Shown one piece after another: positions 8,509 through 16,343 of a DNA stretch of 64,000 bases; within the stretch, counting starts at the first letter, position 1, and each line of letters begins with the position of its first letter. A program made the translations under genes and the position numbers. The notes under the pieces are model-generated. The model was not told the origin of the DNA, made no database searches, and was given only the letters and a program-made list of their open reading frames with translations. Source of the DNA: Tenacibaculum pacificus (GTDB lineage: Bacteria > Bacteroidota > Bacteroidia > Flavobacteriales > Flavobacteriaceae); NCBI RefSeq assembly GCF_027941775.1, contig NZ_CP115917.1:2275001-2339000 (forward strand), given 5' to 3'.

Positions 8509-9819
8509 TTATGGAATACGAACAGTTTCACCAATCCAACATCCAATTTTATGAGTTGCTCCTGAAGCAACACCTTTTTGGAAAATTAATTTTTTTGATG
8601 GCATATTTTTTCTATAACTAGAAATATATCTACCAGCACCACATCCTGGATCTACTTTTTGAGCTTTTTGAGCTTTATTTAAAGCTGCTACATATACCAT
8701 TCTTTTTTCAAATTCATCACTACCACAAGAGTTTGCGCTTTTTTGATATAAGCTAGCTATTAATAAATAAGCTTTCCCCATATTAGGATTGTACTTTAAA
8801 GCTTCATAGGCTAAAGCTCTAGCTCTACTACCCCCTGCACTTTGCGCTTCTCTTAATTTATACTTTGCTTTTTTAAACGGATCTGTTTCTAACTCAAAAG
8901 CTTTGTTTTTCATTTCAGCAGCTCCTTTTCTATCTCCATTTTTAGCTAAAACTCCTGCTAAGAAATTATAAGCATCAGCAGATTGCGTAGTTTCAGCATA
9001 TGCATTTGCTAACTTTTCAAATAAGGGATCTGTTTGACATCCTTTGTTATACATTCTTGAAACAGCTCTTTTTAACCAAACTCCATCAGTTTTGTTTCCT
9101 TCAAAATCTCTAGTATAAATAGGAATTAATCTCTCACGTGTTGCTATTTTAGAAATCATTGCATCTAAACCTCCTTCTACTTGACCTAAAGAAGTAGAGT
9201 TAATTGTAAAAGCTTTTAAATTTCTTTTTTCTCTAGCTCCAATAGTACCTAAAGAATCTTTAGCTTGTAATTTAGCTATCTTTTTATTATAATCTTCTAA
9301 TTTTTCTTCTACAGATTCCATTACGTCATCATAAGTATCAAAAACTTTTTGAGGATTTGTATCTTTATTTGTTTCTGCGATTGTTTCAAAATATCTAAAA
9401 ATATTTTTCACACTCATATCTTTAGGAGAAATATCATATGCTTTCTTTAAGTATACAAAAACTTCTTCATCAGTCGCTAATTTATTATTTATTAAGTAAG
9501 TTGCATAATTACTATGTGCTTTTGCAGCTCCTTTTACAGGGAAATTAACAAATCTAGCTTCATAAATTCTTTTAGCTAATACAGGATCTTTTGTTTTTAT
9601 TGCAATTTTTTCTCCGTATTTATAAATATTAACAGATAGTTTAGGACAATTTGTTAATAGGTACTCTAAATTCGTTTTGGCAGCATCATATTTCTTTGTC
9701 TTAGTGTCTCCTTTAAAAAGATTGTATTTCATATTACAATCTTGACTCGCTTGTGCCTTAACACCATTTACGGCTACAAACAAAAATAATCCTGTTAGCA
9801 AATACGTAATTTTTTTCAT
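8509..9819 (-). CDS. Exported tetratricopeptide-repeat protein (436 aa)
   Basis: A signal peptide (LLTGLFLFVAVNGVKAQ) is followed by helical TPR-like repeats with alanine and tyrosine spacing, for example AYNFLAGVLAKNGDRKGAAE and AYEALKYNPNMGKAYLLIA. Several Cys are present (CNMKY, CPKLS, CGSDE, CGAGR). It is probably a periplasmic or outer-membrane scaffold. Its place between the beta-barrel gene and lptC suggests an envelope role, but the exact function is unknown. Confidence 0.8.
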   Translation of the reverse strand: MKKITYLLTGLFLFVAVNGVKAQASQDCNMKYNLFKGDTKTKKYDAAKTNLEYLLTNCPKLSVNIYKYGEKIAIKTKDPVLAKRIYEARFVNFPVKGAAKAHSNYATYLINNKLATDEEVFVYLKKAYDISPKDMSVKNIFRYFETIAETNKDTNPQKVFDTYDDVMESVEEKLEDYNKKIAKLQAKDSLGTIGAREKRNLKAFTINSTSLGQVEGGLDAMISKIATRERLIPIYTRDFEGNKTDGVWLKRAVSRMYNKGCQTDPLFEKLANAYAETTQSADAYNFLAGVLAKNGDRKGAAEMKNKAFELETDPFKKAKYKLREAQSAGGSRARALAYEALKYNPNMGKAYLLIASLYQKSANSCGSDEFEKRMVYVAALNKAQKAQKVDPGCGAGRYISSYRKNMPSKKLIFQKGVASGATHKIGCWIGETVRIP

Positions 9820-9841
9820 CCTATTATTCGTTTTTATTTGA

Positions 9842-11110
9842 TTAATCTATTTTTCTTTTATTGAACCACTTCACACTATTCAAAGATAAACTCAACCTAA
9901 CGTTAAAATATTTTTCTTTGATTAAATTATTGTTAGTTGTTCCTCTTTGCCCGTACTCAAACCCAATGTTTACATTTGATAATTGTCTTGGCAGTGGTAA
10001 ACCTACACCAACATTTATGCCAAAATCTTTTATTACAGTAAAATCAGTTCCTGTTTGTATCAATAAACCTGTGTCTTCAAAACGTAAACCTCCTCTATAG
10101 GTAACTCTGTCCCAATAGTTTGATATTGAATTTATTTTAGGAATAAAATACCCTCCTATTGATAATTTACTTGAATCATCATATTTATACCCACTTCCAT
10201 CAGAAACTAATGAATTACTAGTGCTTAACGAGCTTTTAAATTCCTGATTAACACCAATATACCATTTATTGTCTTTTCCTAAACCAAAACCAAAAACACT
10301 TTTTAAAGGAATAGTTACGTCTCCGTTTACAGATCTATTAAATAACTCATCTCTTACTATTTCTTTTTTTGTATTAGTTAAAGCCAGTGAATACATCTTT
10401 TCGTTTCCTTTAACAGAAAAATCACTTTTCAATGTAAAAGAAGCACCTGTATATAAGTTTATTTTATTTTTTAATACTCTTTTATATTGTGCACCTAATT
10501 TAAATTCACCTCCTCTTACATCTACTTTTTCTTGATATTTTGTTGCTAAGGCAGTACTAGCTCTCTGGTTTAAAATACTTTTTTCTAAGTTACCAAAAAC
10601 ATAACCAGCCTCTAAACCTACTGAAAGTCCTTCAACAATATACATACCAAAACTAGCATATATCTTATTTACTCCTCCTTCTCCAGTAAACAATGTAACA
10701 TCATCTTCATTTTTAGTATCTAACATAGAATAACCTACAGATGTAAATGGCTGTAAACCTACAGACAAACCTGCTTTTTTACCTAATGGAAATCCTAAAG
10801 AAACATATCGTAAACTTGTTGAACTTCCTGATTGAGATATGTTTTCTTTTTCAAGTGTTAAAAAATTTGAACTACCACCAATAGCGTAAGTAGCGACTCT
10901 TAAATCTGCATTTGCTGCGGGATTTATAAAGTTTAAGTGATGTTTTTCTTTTAAAGCAACTCCAATTCCTCCCATAGAAGCTTGCTCTACTGTTACTGCT
11001 TCAAAAGTTTCACCAATTCCAAAGTAAGAATAAGGTGATGCACTATTTTTTTGTGCAGATATTGTTATTGCGCTAAATACAAGTACTACGCCTATCAGTT
11101 TCTTAATCAT
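9842..11110 (-). CDS. Outer-membrane beta-barrel protein (porin/FadL-like)
   Basis: The 422 residues begin with a signal peptide (LIGVVLVFSAITISAQ). The mature start, NSASPYSYFGIGE, is typical of flavobacterial outer-membrane proteins that resemble FadL or PorV-like barrels. Alternating amphipathic strands end in an aromatic-rich stretch (FNVRLSLSLNSVKWF). Function is not determined. It overlaps coaX by eight bases. Confidence 0.75.
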   Translation of the reverse strand: MIKKLIGVVLVFSAITISAQKNSASPYSYFGIGETFEAVTVEQASMGGIGVALKEKHHLNFINPAANADLRVATYAIGGSSNFLTLEKENISQSGSSTSLRYVSLGFPLGKKAGLSVGLQPFTSVGYSMLDTKNEDDVTLFTGEGGVNKIYASFGMYIVEGLSVGLEAGYVFGNLEKSILNQRASTALATKYQEKVDVRGGEFKLGAQYKRVLKNKINLYTGASFTLKSDFSVKGNEKMYSLALTNTKKEIVRDELFNRSVNGDVTIPLKSVFGFGLGKDNKWYIGVNQEFKSSLSTSNSLVSDGSGYKYDDSSKLSIGGYFIPKINSISNYWDRVTYRGGLRFEDTGLLIQTGTDFTVIKDFGINVGVGLPLPRQLSNVNIGFEYGQRGTTNNNLIKEKYFNVRLSLSLNSVKWFNKRKID

Positions 11111-11834
11111 TCGTTAAATTATATTTCAAAACAGTATGTAATCCTTCCAAAACAAAATTTGGATGGGCAAATATGCCACTTTTTAATTGTTTAGCCAAGA
11201 AATATGTGTCTCCTCCTGTTAAAACAACTGTTAAATTGCCATACTTTTTTTTATATTGATCGATAACACCGTCTATTTCATTGCATACGCCATTTATAAC
11301 TCCCGAATGTATAGACGTATTTGTATTGATTCCAATCAAATTAGAAGATGTTTCTAAAGTTAATAAAGGTAATTTAGATGTAAAATGATGCAAAGCTTTA
11401 TATCGCATGGCAATACCTGGAGAAATTGCACCTCCTAAATACTCATTTTTATTGTTTATAAAATCAAAAGTGATACAAGTTCCCGCATCAATAACTAAAA
11501 CATTTTTCTTCGGATACATTTTTACAGCAGCTGCTGCGAGCGCAATTCTATCAACACCCAAAGTTTTTGGAGTTCCATAACAGTTTTTAAAAGGTACTTT
11601 TGTCTGAGAGTTTAAAAAAACCGGATGTAAGAGTTCAATTATTTCGTTTTGTGTTTTTTCTGAAATTATTGCCACAGAAGACATAATACTAGCTGAAACA
11701 GAAAATTTTAAAATATTTTTTTTTATTTCTGACACTATTTTTTCTTTATCAAAAACAATAACTTCTATCAACTTATCCTGCTCAAAAACAGCTAACTTAC
11801 CTCTTGTATTTCCTATATCAATAATCAAATTCAT
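11103..11834 (-). CDS. coaX: Type III pantothenate kinase
   Basis: This 243-residue ASKHA-fold kinase makes 4'-phosphopantothenate, the first committed step to coenzyme A. The phosphate-1 motif is DIGNTRGK (residues 6-13). VLVIDAGTCITFDF is the second phosphate motif, and LGGAISPGIAMR and LTGGD are further conserved blocks. It is the first gene of the leftward envelope operon. A TAAATTTG at 11855-11862 (minus strand) fits a -7 element 20 bases before the start. Confidence 0.93.
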   Translation of the reverse strand: MNLIIDIGNTRGKLAVFEQDKLIEVIVFDKEKIVSEIKKNILKFSVSASIMSSVAIISEKTQNEIIELLHPVFLNSQTKVPFKNCYGTPKTLGVDRIALAAAAVKMYPKKNVLVIDAGTCITFDFINNKNEYLGGAISPGIAMRYKALHHFTSKLPLLTLETSSNLIGINTNTSIHSGVINGVCNEIDGVIDQYKKKYGNLTVVLTGGDTYFLAKQLKSGIFAHPNFVLEGLHTVLKYNLTND

Positions 11835-11898
11835 CTTTAAAAATATTTAGATTCCAAATTTACACTACATTTTTTTAATAAAAATATGTTTAAAAAAT

Positions 11899-11929
11899 TT
11901 GGTAAAGTAAAAAAGTGTTGTATATTTGC
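11899..11929 (+). promoter_or_regulatory. Bacteroidetes-type promoter of the tRNA-Phe pair
   Basis: TTTG at 11899-11902, exactly 19 bases, then TATATTTG at 11922-11929. This is a perfect match to TTTG-N19-TAnnTTTG, the vegetative promoter consensus of Bacteroidetes. The first tRNA starts 26 bases downstream. Confidence 0.88.
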
Positions 11930-11954
11930 ACCCGCTAAACGAAAGTAGCAAACT

Positions 11955-12027
11955 GGTGCCTTAGCTCAGTTGGTAGAGCAAAGGACTGAAAATCCTTGTG
12001 TCCCTGGTTCGATTCCTGGAGGCACCA
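11955..12027 (+). tRNA. tRNA-Phe (GAA), copy 1
   Basis: 73 nt with a 7-bp acceptor stem (GGTGCCT/AGGCACC), D-arm GCTC/GAGC, anticodon stem AAGGA/TCCTT with loop CTGAAAA (anticodon GAA at 11988-11990), and T-arm with GGTTCGATTCC. The 3' CCA is not encoded. Confidence 0.97.
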
Positions 12028-12087
12028 CAATAATTTTTTCAATTGCAAAATTGCTAAATTTATTTGTTACTTTTATATAAGCACAAC

Positions 12088-12160
12088 GGTGCCTTAGCTC
12101 AGTTGGTAGAGCAAAGGACTGAAAATCCTTGTGTCCCTGGTTCGATTCCTGGAGGCACCA
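12088..12160 (+). tRNA. tRNA-Phe (GAA), copy 2
   Basis: Identical in sequence to the copy 60 bases upstream and on the same transcript. The 3' CCA is not encoded. Confidence 0.97.
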
Positions 12161-12165
12161 CCGCA

Positions 12166-12201
12166 AAAACCTGAACATTTATTTGTTCAGGTTTTTTTGT
12201 T
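12166..12201 (+). terminator. Terminator of the tRNA-Phe transcript
   Basis: Stem CCTGAAC/GTTCAGG with an eight-base loop and a seven-T run right after the second tRNA. Confidence 0.85.
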
Positions 12202-12337
12202 TTTAACAACTTCTTTCCTTTATCATCATCATAAAAAGAATTCTTAAAATGTTAAAAAGTGTTAATATTTATTTTAAGTTTAAACCATTAAAAAAAATAC
12301 TAGTCATAGATATATAAAAAATTTAAATTTTATCAAA

Positions 12338-12787
12338 ATGAAAAAAATAATAGCAGTATGCGTTTTAGCCCTTGGATTTATTTTTACAATACAGGCTCAA
12401 AAAGGAAAACATCATAAATTAGAACAATTTACAATAGAACAACAAACAACACTTGCTGTTAAAAGAATGACTTTAAAGTTAGATTTAACTAATGCACAAC
12501 AAAATCAAATAAAGCCTTTATTAGCCGATAATATTGCAAAACGTAAAGTTATGCACGAAAAAAGAAAAGGAATGAAAGAAGCTGGTAAAAAGAATGCAAA
12601 ATTATCAGCTAACGAGCGTTTTAATAAAGAAGTACAAATATTAGATGCTAAAATTGCTTTTAAAGCTGAAATGAAACGTATTTTAGATAAAAAGCAATAC
12701 GAACGTTTTGAAAAAATAAGTGATAGAAAAATGCATAAAAAACGTAAGCATCATAAAAATAATAAAAAAGAAAAACACAGAGAATAA
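12338..12787 (+). CDS. Spy/CpxP-like small periplasmic protein
   Basis: 149 residues. A signal peptide (IIAVCVLALGFIFTIQAQ) is followed by a helical, very basic mature protein. DLTNAQQNQIKPLL near residue 49 resembles the LTxxQ motif of Spy/CpxP/ZraP-type chaperones or metal-stress sensors, and a second heptad-like stretch (RILDKKQYERFEKI) completes the fold. The tail is rich in Lys and His. Chaperone function is inferred from the family; no two-component genes are next to it. Confidence 0.68.
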   Translation: MKKIIAVCVLALGFIFTIQAQKGKHHKLEQFTIEQQTTLAVKRMTLKLDLTNAQQNQIKPLLADNIAKRKVMHEKRKGMKEAGKKNAKLSANERFNKEVQILDAKIAFKAEMKRILDKKQYERFEKISDRKMHKKRKHHKNNKKEKHRE

Positions 12788-12790
12788 TAA

Positions 12791-12830
12791 ATTTAAAGAT
12801 TCCCTTTTTATTAAAAGGGAATCTTTAAAT
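12791..12830. terminator. Bidirectional hairpin terminator
   Basis: An 18-bp near-perfect stem (AAAGATTCCCTTTT with AAAAGGGAATCTTT) between converging genes. The T run is weak, but the stem is long. Confidence 0.75.
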
Positions 12831-12855
12831 TTATTTAATAGGTTTAAAATACAAA

Positions 12856-13377
12856 TTATTTTTCTTCTTTAAACCAGCTCGAATACTCTACATAATTATT
12901 AGCGATTCTATCAATTTCTCCTGAAATTAATTCTTTTGATATATCTTTTACTTTTTTAGCAGGAACACCAGCATAAATACTTCCACTTTCTACACGAGTA
13001 TTTTTAGTAACTACAGCACCTGCTGCAATAATTGAGTTTGATTCTACAACACAATCATCCATAATAATACTTCCCATACCAATTAAAACATTGTCATGAA
13101 TAGTACAACCGTGTACAATTGCATTATGTCCTACTGATACATTATTTCCTATGGTTGTTGGCGATTTTTGATATGTTGCGTGAACTATTGCTCCATCTTG
13201 AATGTTTACTTTATCGCCCATTTTTATATAATGTACATCACCTCTAATTACGGCATTAAACCAAACACTACACTCTTTTCCCATTTGTACATCGCCAACA
13301 ATTGTTGCATTTTCTGCTACATAACAATCTGAAGGAATTTGCGGAGTTTTTCCGTTTACTGTTTTTATAATTTTCAT
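12856..13377 (-). CDS. Gamma-carbonic anhydrase-family hexapeptide-repeat protein
   Basis: The 173-residue left-handed beta-helix protein has repeated hexapeptides (VGDVQMGKECSVWFNAVIRG, VNIQDGAIVHATY, VSVGHNAIVHGC, VLIGMGSIIMDD). The His residues of AIVHA, VGHNA and IVHGC sit where gamma-class carbonic anhydrases bind metal. YrdA/PaaY-type proteins share this architecture and many have no proven activity, so the precise reaction is uncertain. It is monocistronic between two hairpins. Confidence 0.87.
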   Translation of the reverse strand: MKIIKTVNGKTPQIPSDCYVAENATIVGDVQMGKECSVWFNAVIRGDVHYIKMGDKVNIQDGAIVHATYQKSPTTIGNNVSVGHNAIVHGCTIHDNVLIGMGSIIMDDCVVESNSIIAAGAVVTKNTRVESGSIYAGVPAKKVKDISKELISGEIDRIANNYVEYSSWFKEEK

Positions 13378-13431
13378 CTGTTTTTGTTCTTTTAAAATAT
13401 AATTTTACAGTTTTTTGATTAAATAACAATC

Positions 13432-13478
13432 AAAAAAAGTCGTTATTCTGAGAAAAACCTCGAATAACGACTTTTTTA
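13432..13478 (-). terminator. Terminator after the glucosaminidase gene
   Basis: A 16-bp stem (AAGTCGTTATTC with GAATAACGACTT) and flanking A/T runs that would also work in the plus direction. Confidence 0.75.
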
Positions 13479-13498
13479 ATATTTATAAAAAACTATTT

Positions 13499-14296
13499 TT
13501 AGTTAACTACTAATTTTTCACCAATACTTATACTATTATCAGTAAGACTGTTAAATCTTTTTAAATCACTAACCGATATTTGATATTTTCTAGCAATAGA
13601 ATACAAAGTATCTCCTTTTTTAACACTATGATAAGCTACTTTTGATATTGTTTTTTTAGCTTGTATTGAAGGGTTTTTAATTCTGTCATATTTTGATAAA
13701 TTATATTTATTGATAATCGATATTAATTTCTGTGGATATCGTTTATCTGTTGCATAACCTGCTTTTCTTAATCCATAAGCCCAACCTTTATAATTGGTAT
13801 GTCCTAATTTAAATAAACTTGCATAACGACTTCTCGAAATTAAAAACTGCGAATGATCTTCATAAGAAGTTTGCGGATATTTATATTTTCTAAAACACTC
13901 TCCTATCTCATCATCATCATGTGTTACACTTTTTCCTTGCCAACCTTTATGACATTTTATTCCAAAATGATTATTTGAACGAATAGCCAAAGCACTTCTT
14001 CCACTTCCTGATTCTAAAACACCTTGTGCTAAAGTAATACTTGCAGGAATATTGTGTTCGTGCATTTTTTTAACAGCAATAGGTGCAAATTTTTGAATAT
14101 ACGCTTCAGTATGATTTGCACTCGTTTTTAACGGTGTATTAATTATTTGCTCTAACTGATGTATTTCAGGAACAACTTCTTCTTTAGGTTGAATTACTAC
14201 TTTTTTTCGAGGTTTTGAAACTATGTTTTTGTTTGAACCACAACTTACTAAAAAAAATATACTTACTACGATATAAAAAACTGACTGTATTCTCAT
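13499..14296 (-). CDS. Glucosaminidase-LysM lipoprotein (peptidoglycan hydrolase)
   Basis: 265 residues. The lipobox YIVVSIFFLVSCGS puts a lipidated Cys at residue 19. The glucosaminidase (FlgJ/LytG-type) domain spans about residues 65-205 and includes ASITLAQGVLESGSGRSALA, with the catalytic Glu, and NNHFGIKCHKGW. One C-terminal LysM repeat (YHSVKKGDTLYSIARKYQIS) binds peptidoglycan. It likely cleaves GlcNAc-MurNAc bonds during wall remodelling. The ATG overlaps the stop of the upstream PLP-enzyme gene by one base. Confidence 0.9.
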   Translation of the reverse strand: MRIQSVFYIVVSIFFLVSCGSNKNIVSKPRKKVVIQPKEEVVPEIHQLEQIINTPLKTSANHTEAYIQKFAPIAVKKMHEHNIPASITLAQGVLESGSGRSALAIRSNNHFGIKCHKGWQGKSVTHDDDEIGECFRKYKYPQTSYEDHSQFLISRSRYASLFKLGHTNYKGWAYGLRKAGYATDKRYPQKLISIINKYNLSKYDRIKNPSIQAKKTISKVAYHSVKKGDTLYSIARKYQISVSDLKRFNSLTDNSISIGEKLVVN

Positions 14297-15252
14297 TAAA
14301 TTATAATTAACTCTTTATTTTTACGCTTTAATTTTTGATTTACTCCTCTAATACCTTGTAAACCTCCTGTATGAATTGCTAAAATTCGGCTATTTTCTTC
14401 AAAAAAATCTTTTTTAATCATTTCTAAAATTCCGTACAGCATTTTACCTGTATAAATAGGGTCTAGTGGAATATTAGTTGCTAATTTAAACTCATTTATA
14501 AAATGAATTAATTCTTCATTGTATTTTCCGTAACCTCCAAAATGATATTCAGTTTGTAGACGCCAATTATTTTGAATACTTACTAAATCTTCAACTTCTT
14601 TTTGTAAAAAATCACCTTTTAAAGCAGGAAAACCAAATACTTTTTGATGTTCTTTAGCTGAATTTATCAAACCTGAAATAGTTCCTCCAGTTCCTATTGC
14701 ACTACAAATATAATCGAATTTATTGTCTTGTTCAGTTAAGATTTCTTCACAACCTTTAATTGCCAGAGTATTTGTACCACCTTCAGGAATTAAATAAAAA
14801 TTACCAAATTCATTTTTCAATTCTTGTATAAATTCTTCGGATGTTTTATTTCGATAAATTTCTCTTGAAACAAACTTAAATTCCATCCCATTTTGATGCG
14901 CTTCTTTTAAACTTGAGTTTCCTGATAATGTCTTTTCAAAATCTTTTCCTAATTCATCACCACGGATAATTCCAATAGTTTTAAAACCTGCTAAATTTCC
15001 TGCTACGGCAGTTGCTACAATATGATTTGAAAATGCACCTCCAAAAGTTAACAATGTTTTTTTTTGCTGATTTTTGGCTTCTTCAATATTATATTTTAAT
15101 TTCCGAAACTTATTCCCTGAAACAAACGGATGAATTTCATCTTCTCTTTTGAGAAACAATTCAATATTTTTTTCTTTCAAAATGGGCAAAAAAACCTGTT
15201 GATTTTCACTTCTAAAAATCTGCTGAAACAAAAGTTCATTATTAGTATTCAA
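14296..15252 (-). CDS. PLP-dependent ACC deaminase / D-cysteine desulfhydrase family protein
   Basis: 318 residues of fold-type II PLP enzyme. The PLP lysine is in PFVSGNKFRKLKYNI (residues ~42-56). GGAFSNHIVATA follows, and the phosphate-binding loop is AIGTGGTISGL. Family members deaminate 1-aminocyclopropane-1-carboxylate or release sulfide from D-cysteine. Sequence alone does not separate these; D-cysteine desulfhydrase is more usual in marine Bacteroidetes. Confidence 0.85.
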   Translation of the reverse strand: MNTNNELLFQQIFRSENQQVFLPILKEKNIELFLKREDEIHPFVSGNKFRKLKYNIEEAKNQQKKTLLTFGGAFSNHIVATAVAGNLAGFKTIGIIRGDELGKDFEKTLSGNSSLKEAHQNGMEFKFVSREIYRNKTSEEFIQELKNEFGNFYLIPEGGTNTLAIKGCEEILTEQDNKFDYICSAIGTGGTISGLINSAKEHQKVFGFPALKGDFLQKEVEDLVSIQNNWRLQTEYHFGGYGKYNEELIHFINEFKLATNIPLDPIYTGKMLYGILEMIKKDFFEENSRILAIHTGGLQGIRGVNQKLKRKNKELIII

Positions 15253-15474
15253 TACCTCTTTATTTTTTGCTAAAATACTAGAAATATCATTTAATCAATC
15301 ACTATTACAGTTTTGATTTTTTATCAAAAAAAGATGAAATACATTTATTTTTAGTGCTTTTTATAAAAATATAAACATTTAAGCATCAGTAATAAAATTG
15401 ATTTATTGATAAAAAAACACGAACTTAGCTTTATGCGTTAATTTTATTTTAATGCTAAACATCAAAAAAAAGAA

Positions 15475-16245
15475 ATGGAAAATAAATTTAATATAGCAGT
15501 ACTTATAGACGGAGACAATGCACAACCCAAATTATTAAAGGAAATTATAGAAGAAGTATCAAAATACGGAAAAGCAACTATCCGAAGAATTTATGGTGAT
15601 TGGACAACTCCGCAAATGAATACTTGGAAAGCTATTATTAATCAACATTCTATCAGCCCAATTCAAAAATTTTCTTATACTACTGGTAAAAACTCTACGG
15701 ATGGCTCATTAATTATTGATGCTATGGATATTTTACACGGAAAAAACACAGAAGGTTTTTGCATTGTTTCTAGTGATAGCGATTACACAGGACTTGCAAA
15801 ACGAATTAGAGAGGAAGGACTTTTTGTAATGGGAATTGGCGAGAAAAAAACTCCTGAGGCTTTTGTAAAATCTTGTGAAGTTTTCACGTTTACTGAAAAC
15901 CTAAAAAATGAACAAATTATTCAAAATGAATCAAATAATCAAAATAAAACTGTAAAATCAATAAAACAAAATACCAATATAAAAAGTAAAGAAATTATAG
16001 AGAAAGTAAGATTATCAAGAACAGATTTAAAAACGATTGATAAGGCTTTTGATATTTCTACAAACGAAGAGGAAAATGCCTATATTTCTACATTAGGTTT
16101 AAATATTAGAAAAATTGACCCAAGTTTTGACCCTAGAAGTTATGGTTTTAAAAACCTAACCAGACTTTTTGAAAATATCGATAAATATGAAGTTATTAAA
16201 AATGAAGTTGGTGGATTAAATCATCCATTATTACGAATAAAATAA
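15475..16245 (+). CDS. NYN-domain nuclease-like protein with C-terminal LOTUS/OST-HTH domain
   Basis: 256 residues. The N-terminal NYN (PIN-like, LabA/DUF88) domain has the acidic metal-site residues in VLIDGDNAQP, DGSLIIDAMDIL and SSDSDYTGLAKRI. The C-terminal ~70 residues (DPSFDPRSYGFKNLTRLFEN) match the OST-HTH/LOTUS winged helix, often RNA-binding. An RNA-processing role is expected from these domains. It stands alone between genes on the other strand. The middle (150-180) is Asn/Lys-rich linker. Confidence 0.88.
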   Translation: MENKFNIAVLIDGDNAQPKLLKEIIEEVSKYGKATIRRIYGDWTTPQMNTWKAIINQHSISPIQKFSYTTGKNSTDGSLIIDAMDILHGKNTEGFCIVSSDSDYTGLAKRIREEGLFVMGIGEKKTPEAFVKSCEVFTFTENLKNEQIIQNESNNQNKTVKSIKQNTNIKSKEIIEKVRLSRTDLKTIDKAFDISTNEEENAYISTLGLNIRKIDPSFDPRSYGFKNLTRLFENIDKYEVIKNEVGGLNHPLLRIK

Positions 16246-16265
16246 TTATTTTTTTCTAATTTTTA

Positions 16266-16318
16266 ATAAAAAAACTACTTACTAAAATCATTTAAGATTG
16301 TTGTAAGTAGTTTTTTAT
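16266..16318. terminator. Bidirectional terminator between the NYN and ABC-F genes
   Basis: Stem AAAAACTACTTAC/GTAAGTAGTTTTT (16268-16282 with 16303-16316) with A and T runs on both sides. Confidence 0.75.
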
Positions 16319-16343
16319 AATACAATTTTATAAAAACTAAAAT

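Noticed and set aside
10269..10535. Plus-strand frame of 88 codons inside the beta-barrel gene
   Set aside because: Antisense to a gene in a tight operon; no supporting signals.
15475..16245. NYN nuclease as the toxin of a defence or toxin-antitoxin pair
   Set aside because: No partner gene is next to it, and NYN-LOTUS proteins are common single housekeeping-type genes in Bacteroidetes.
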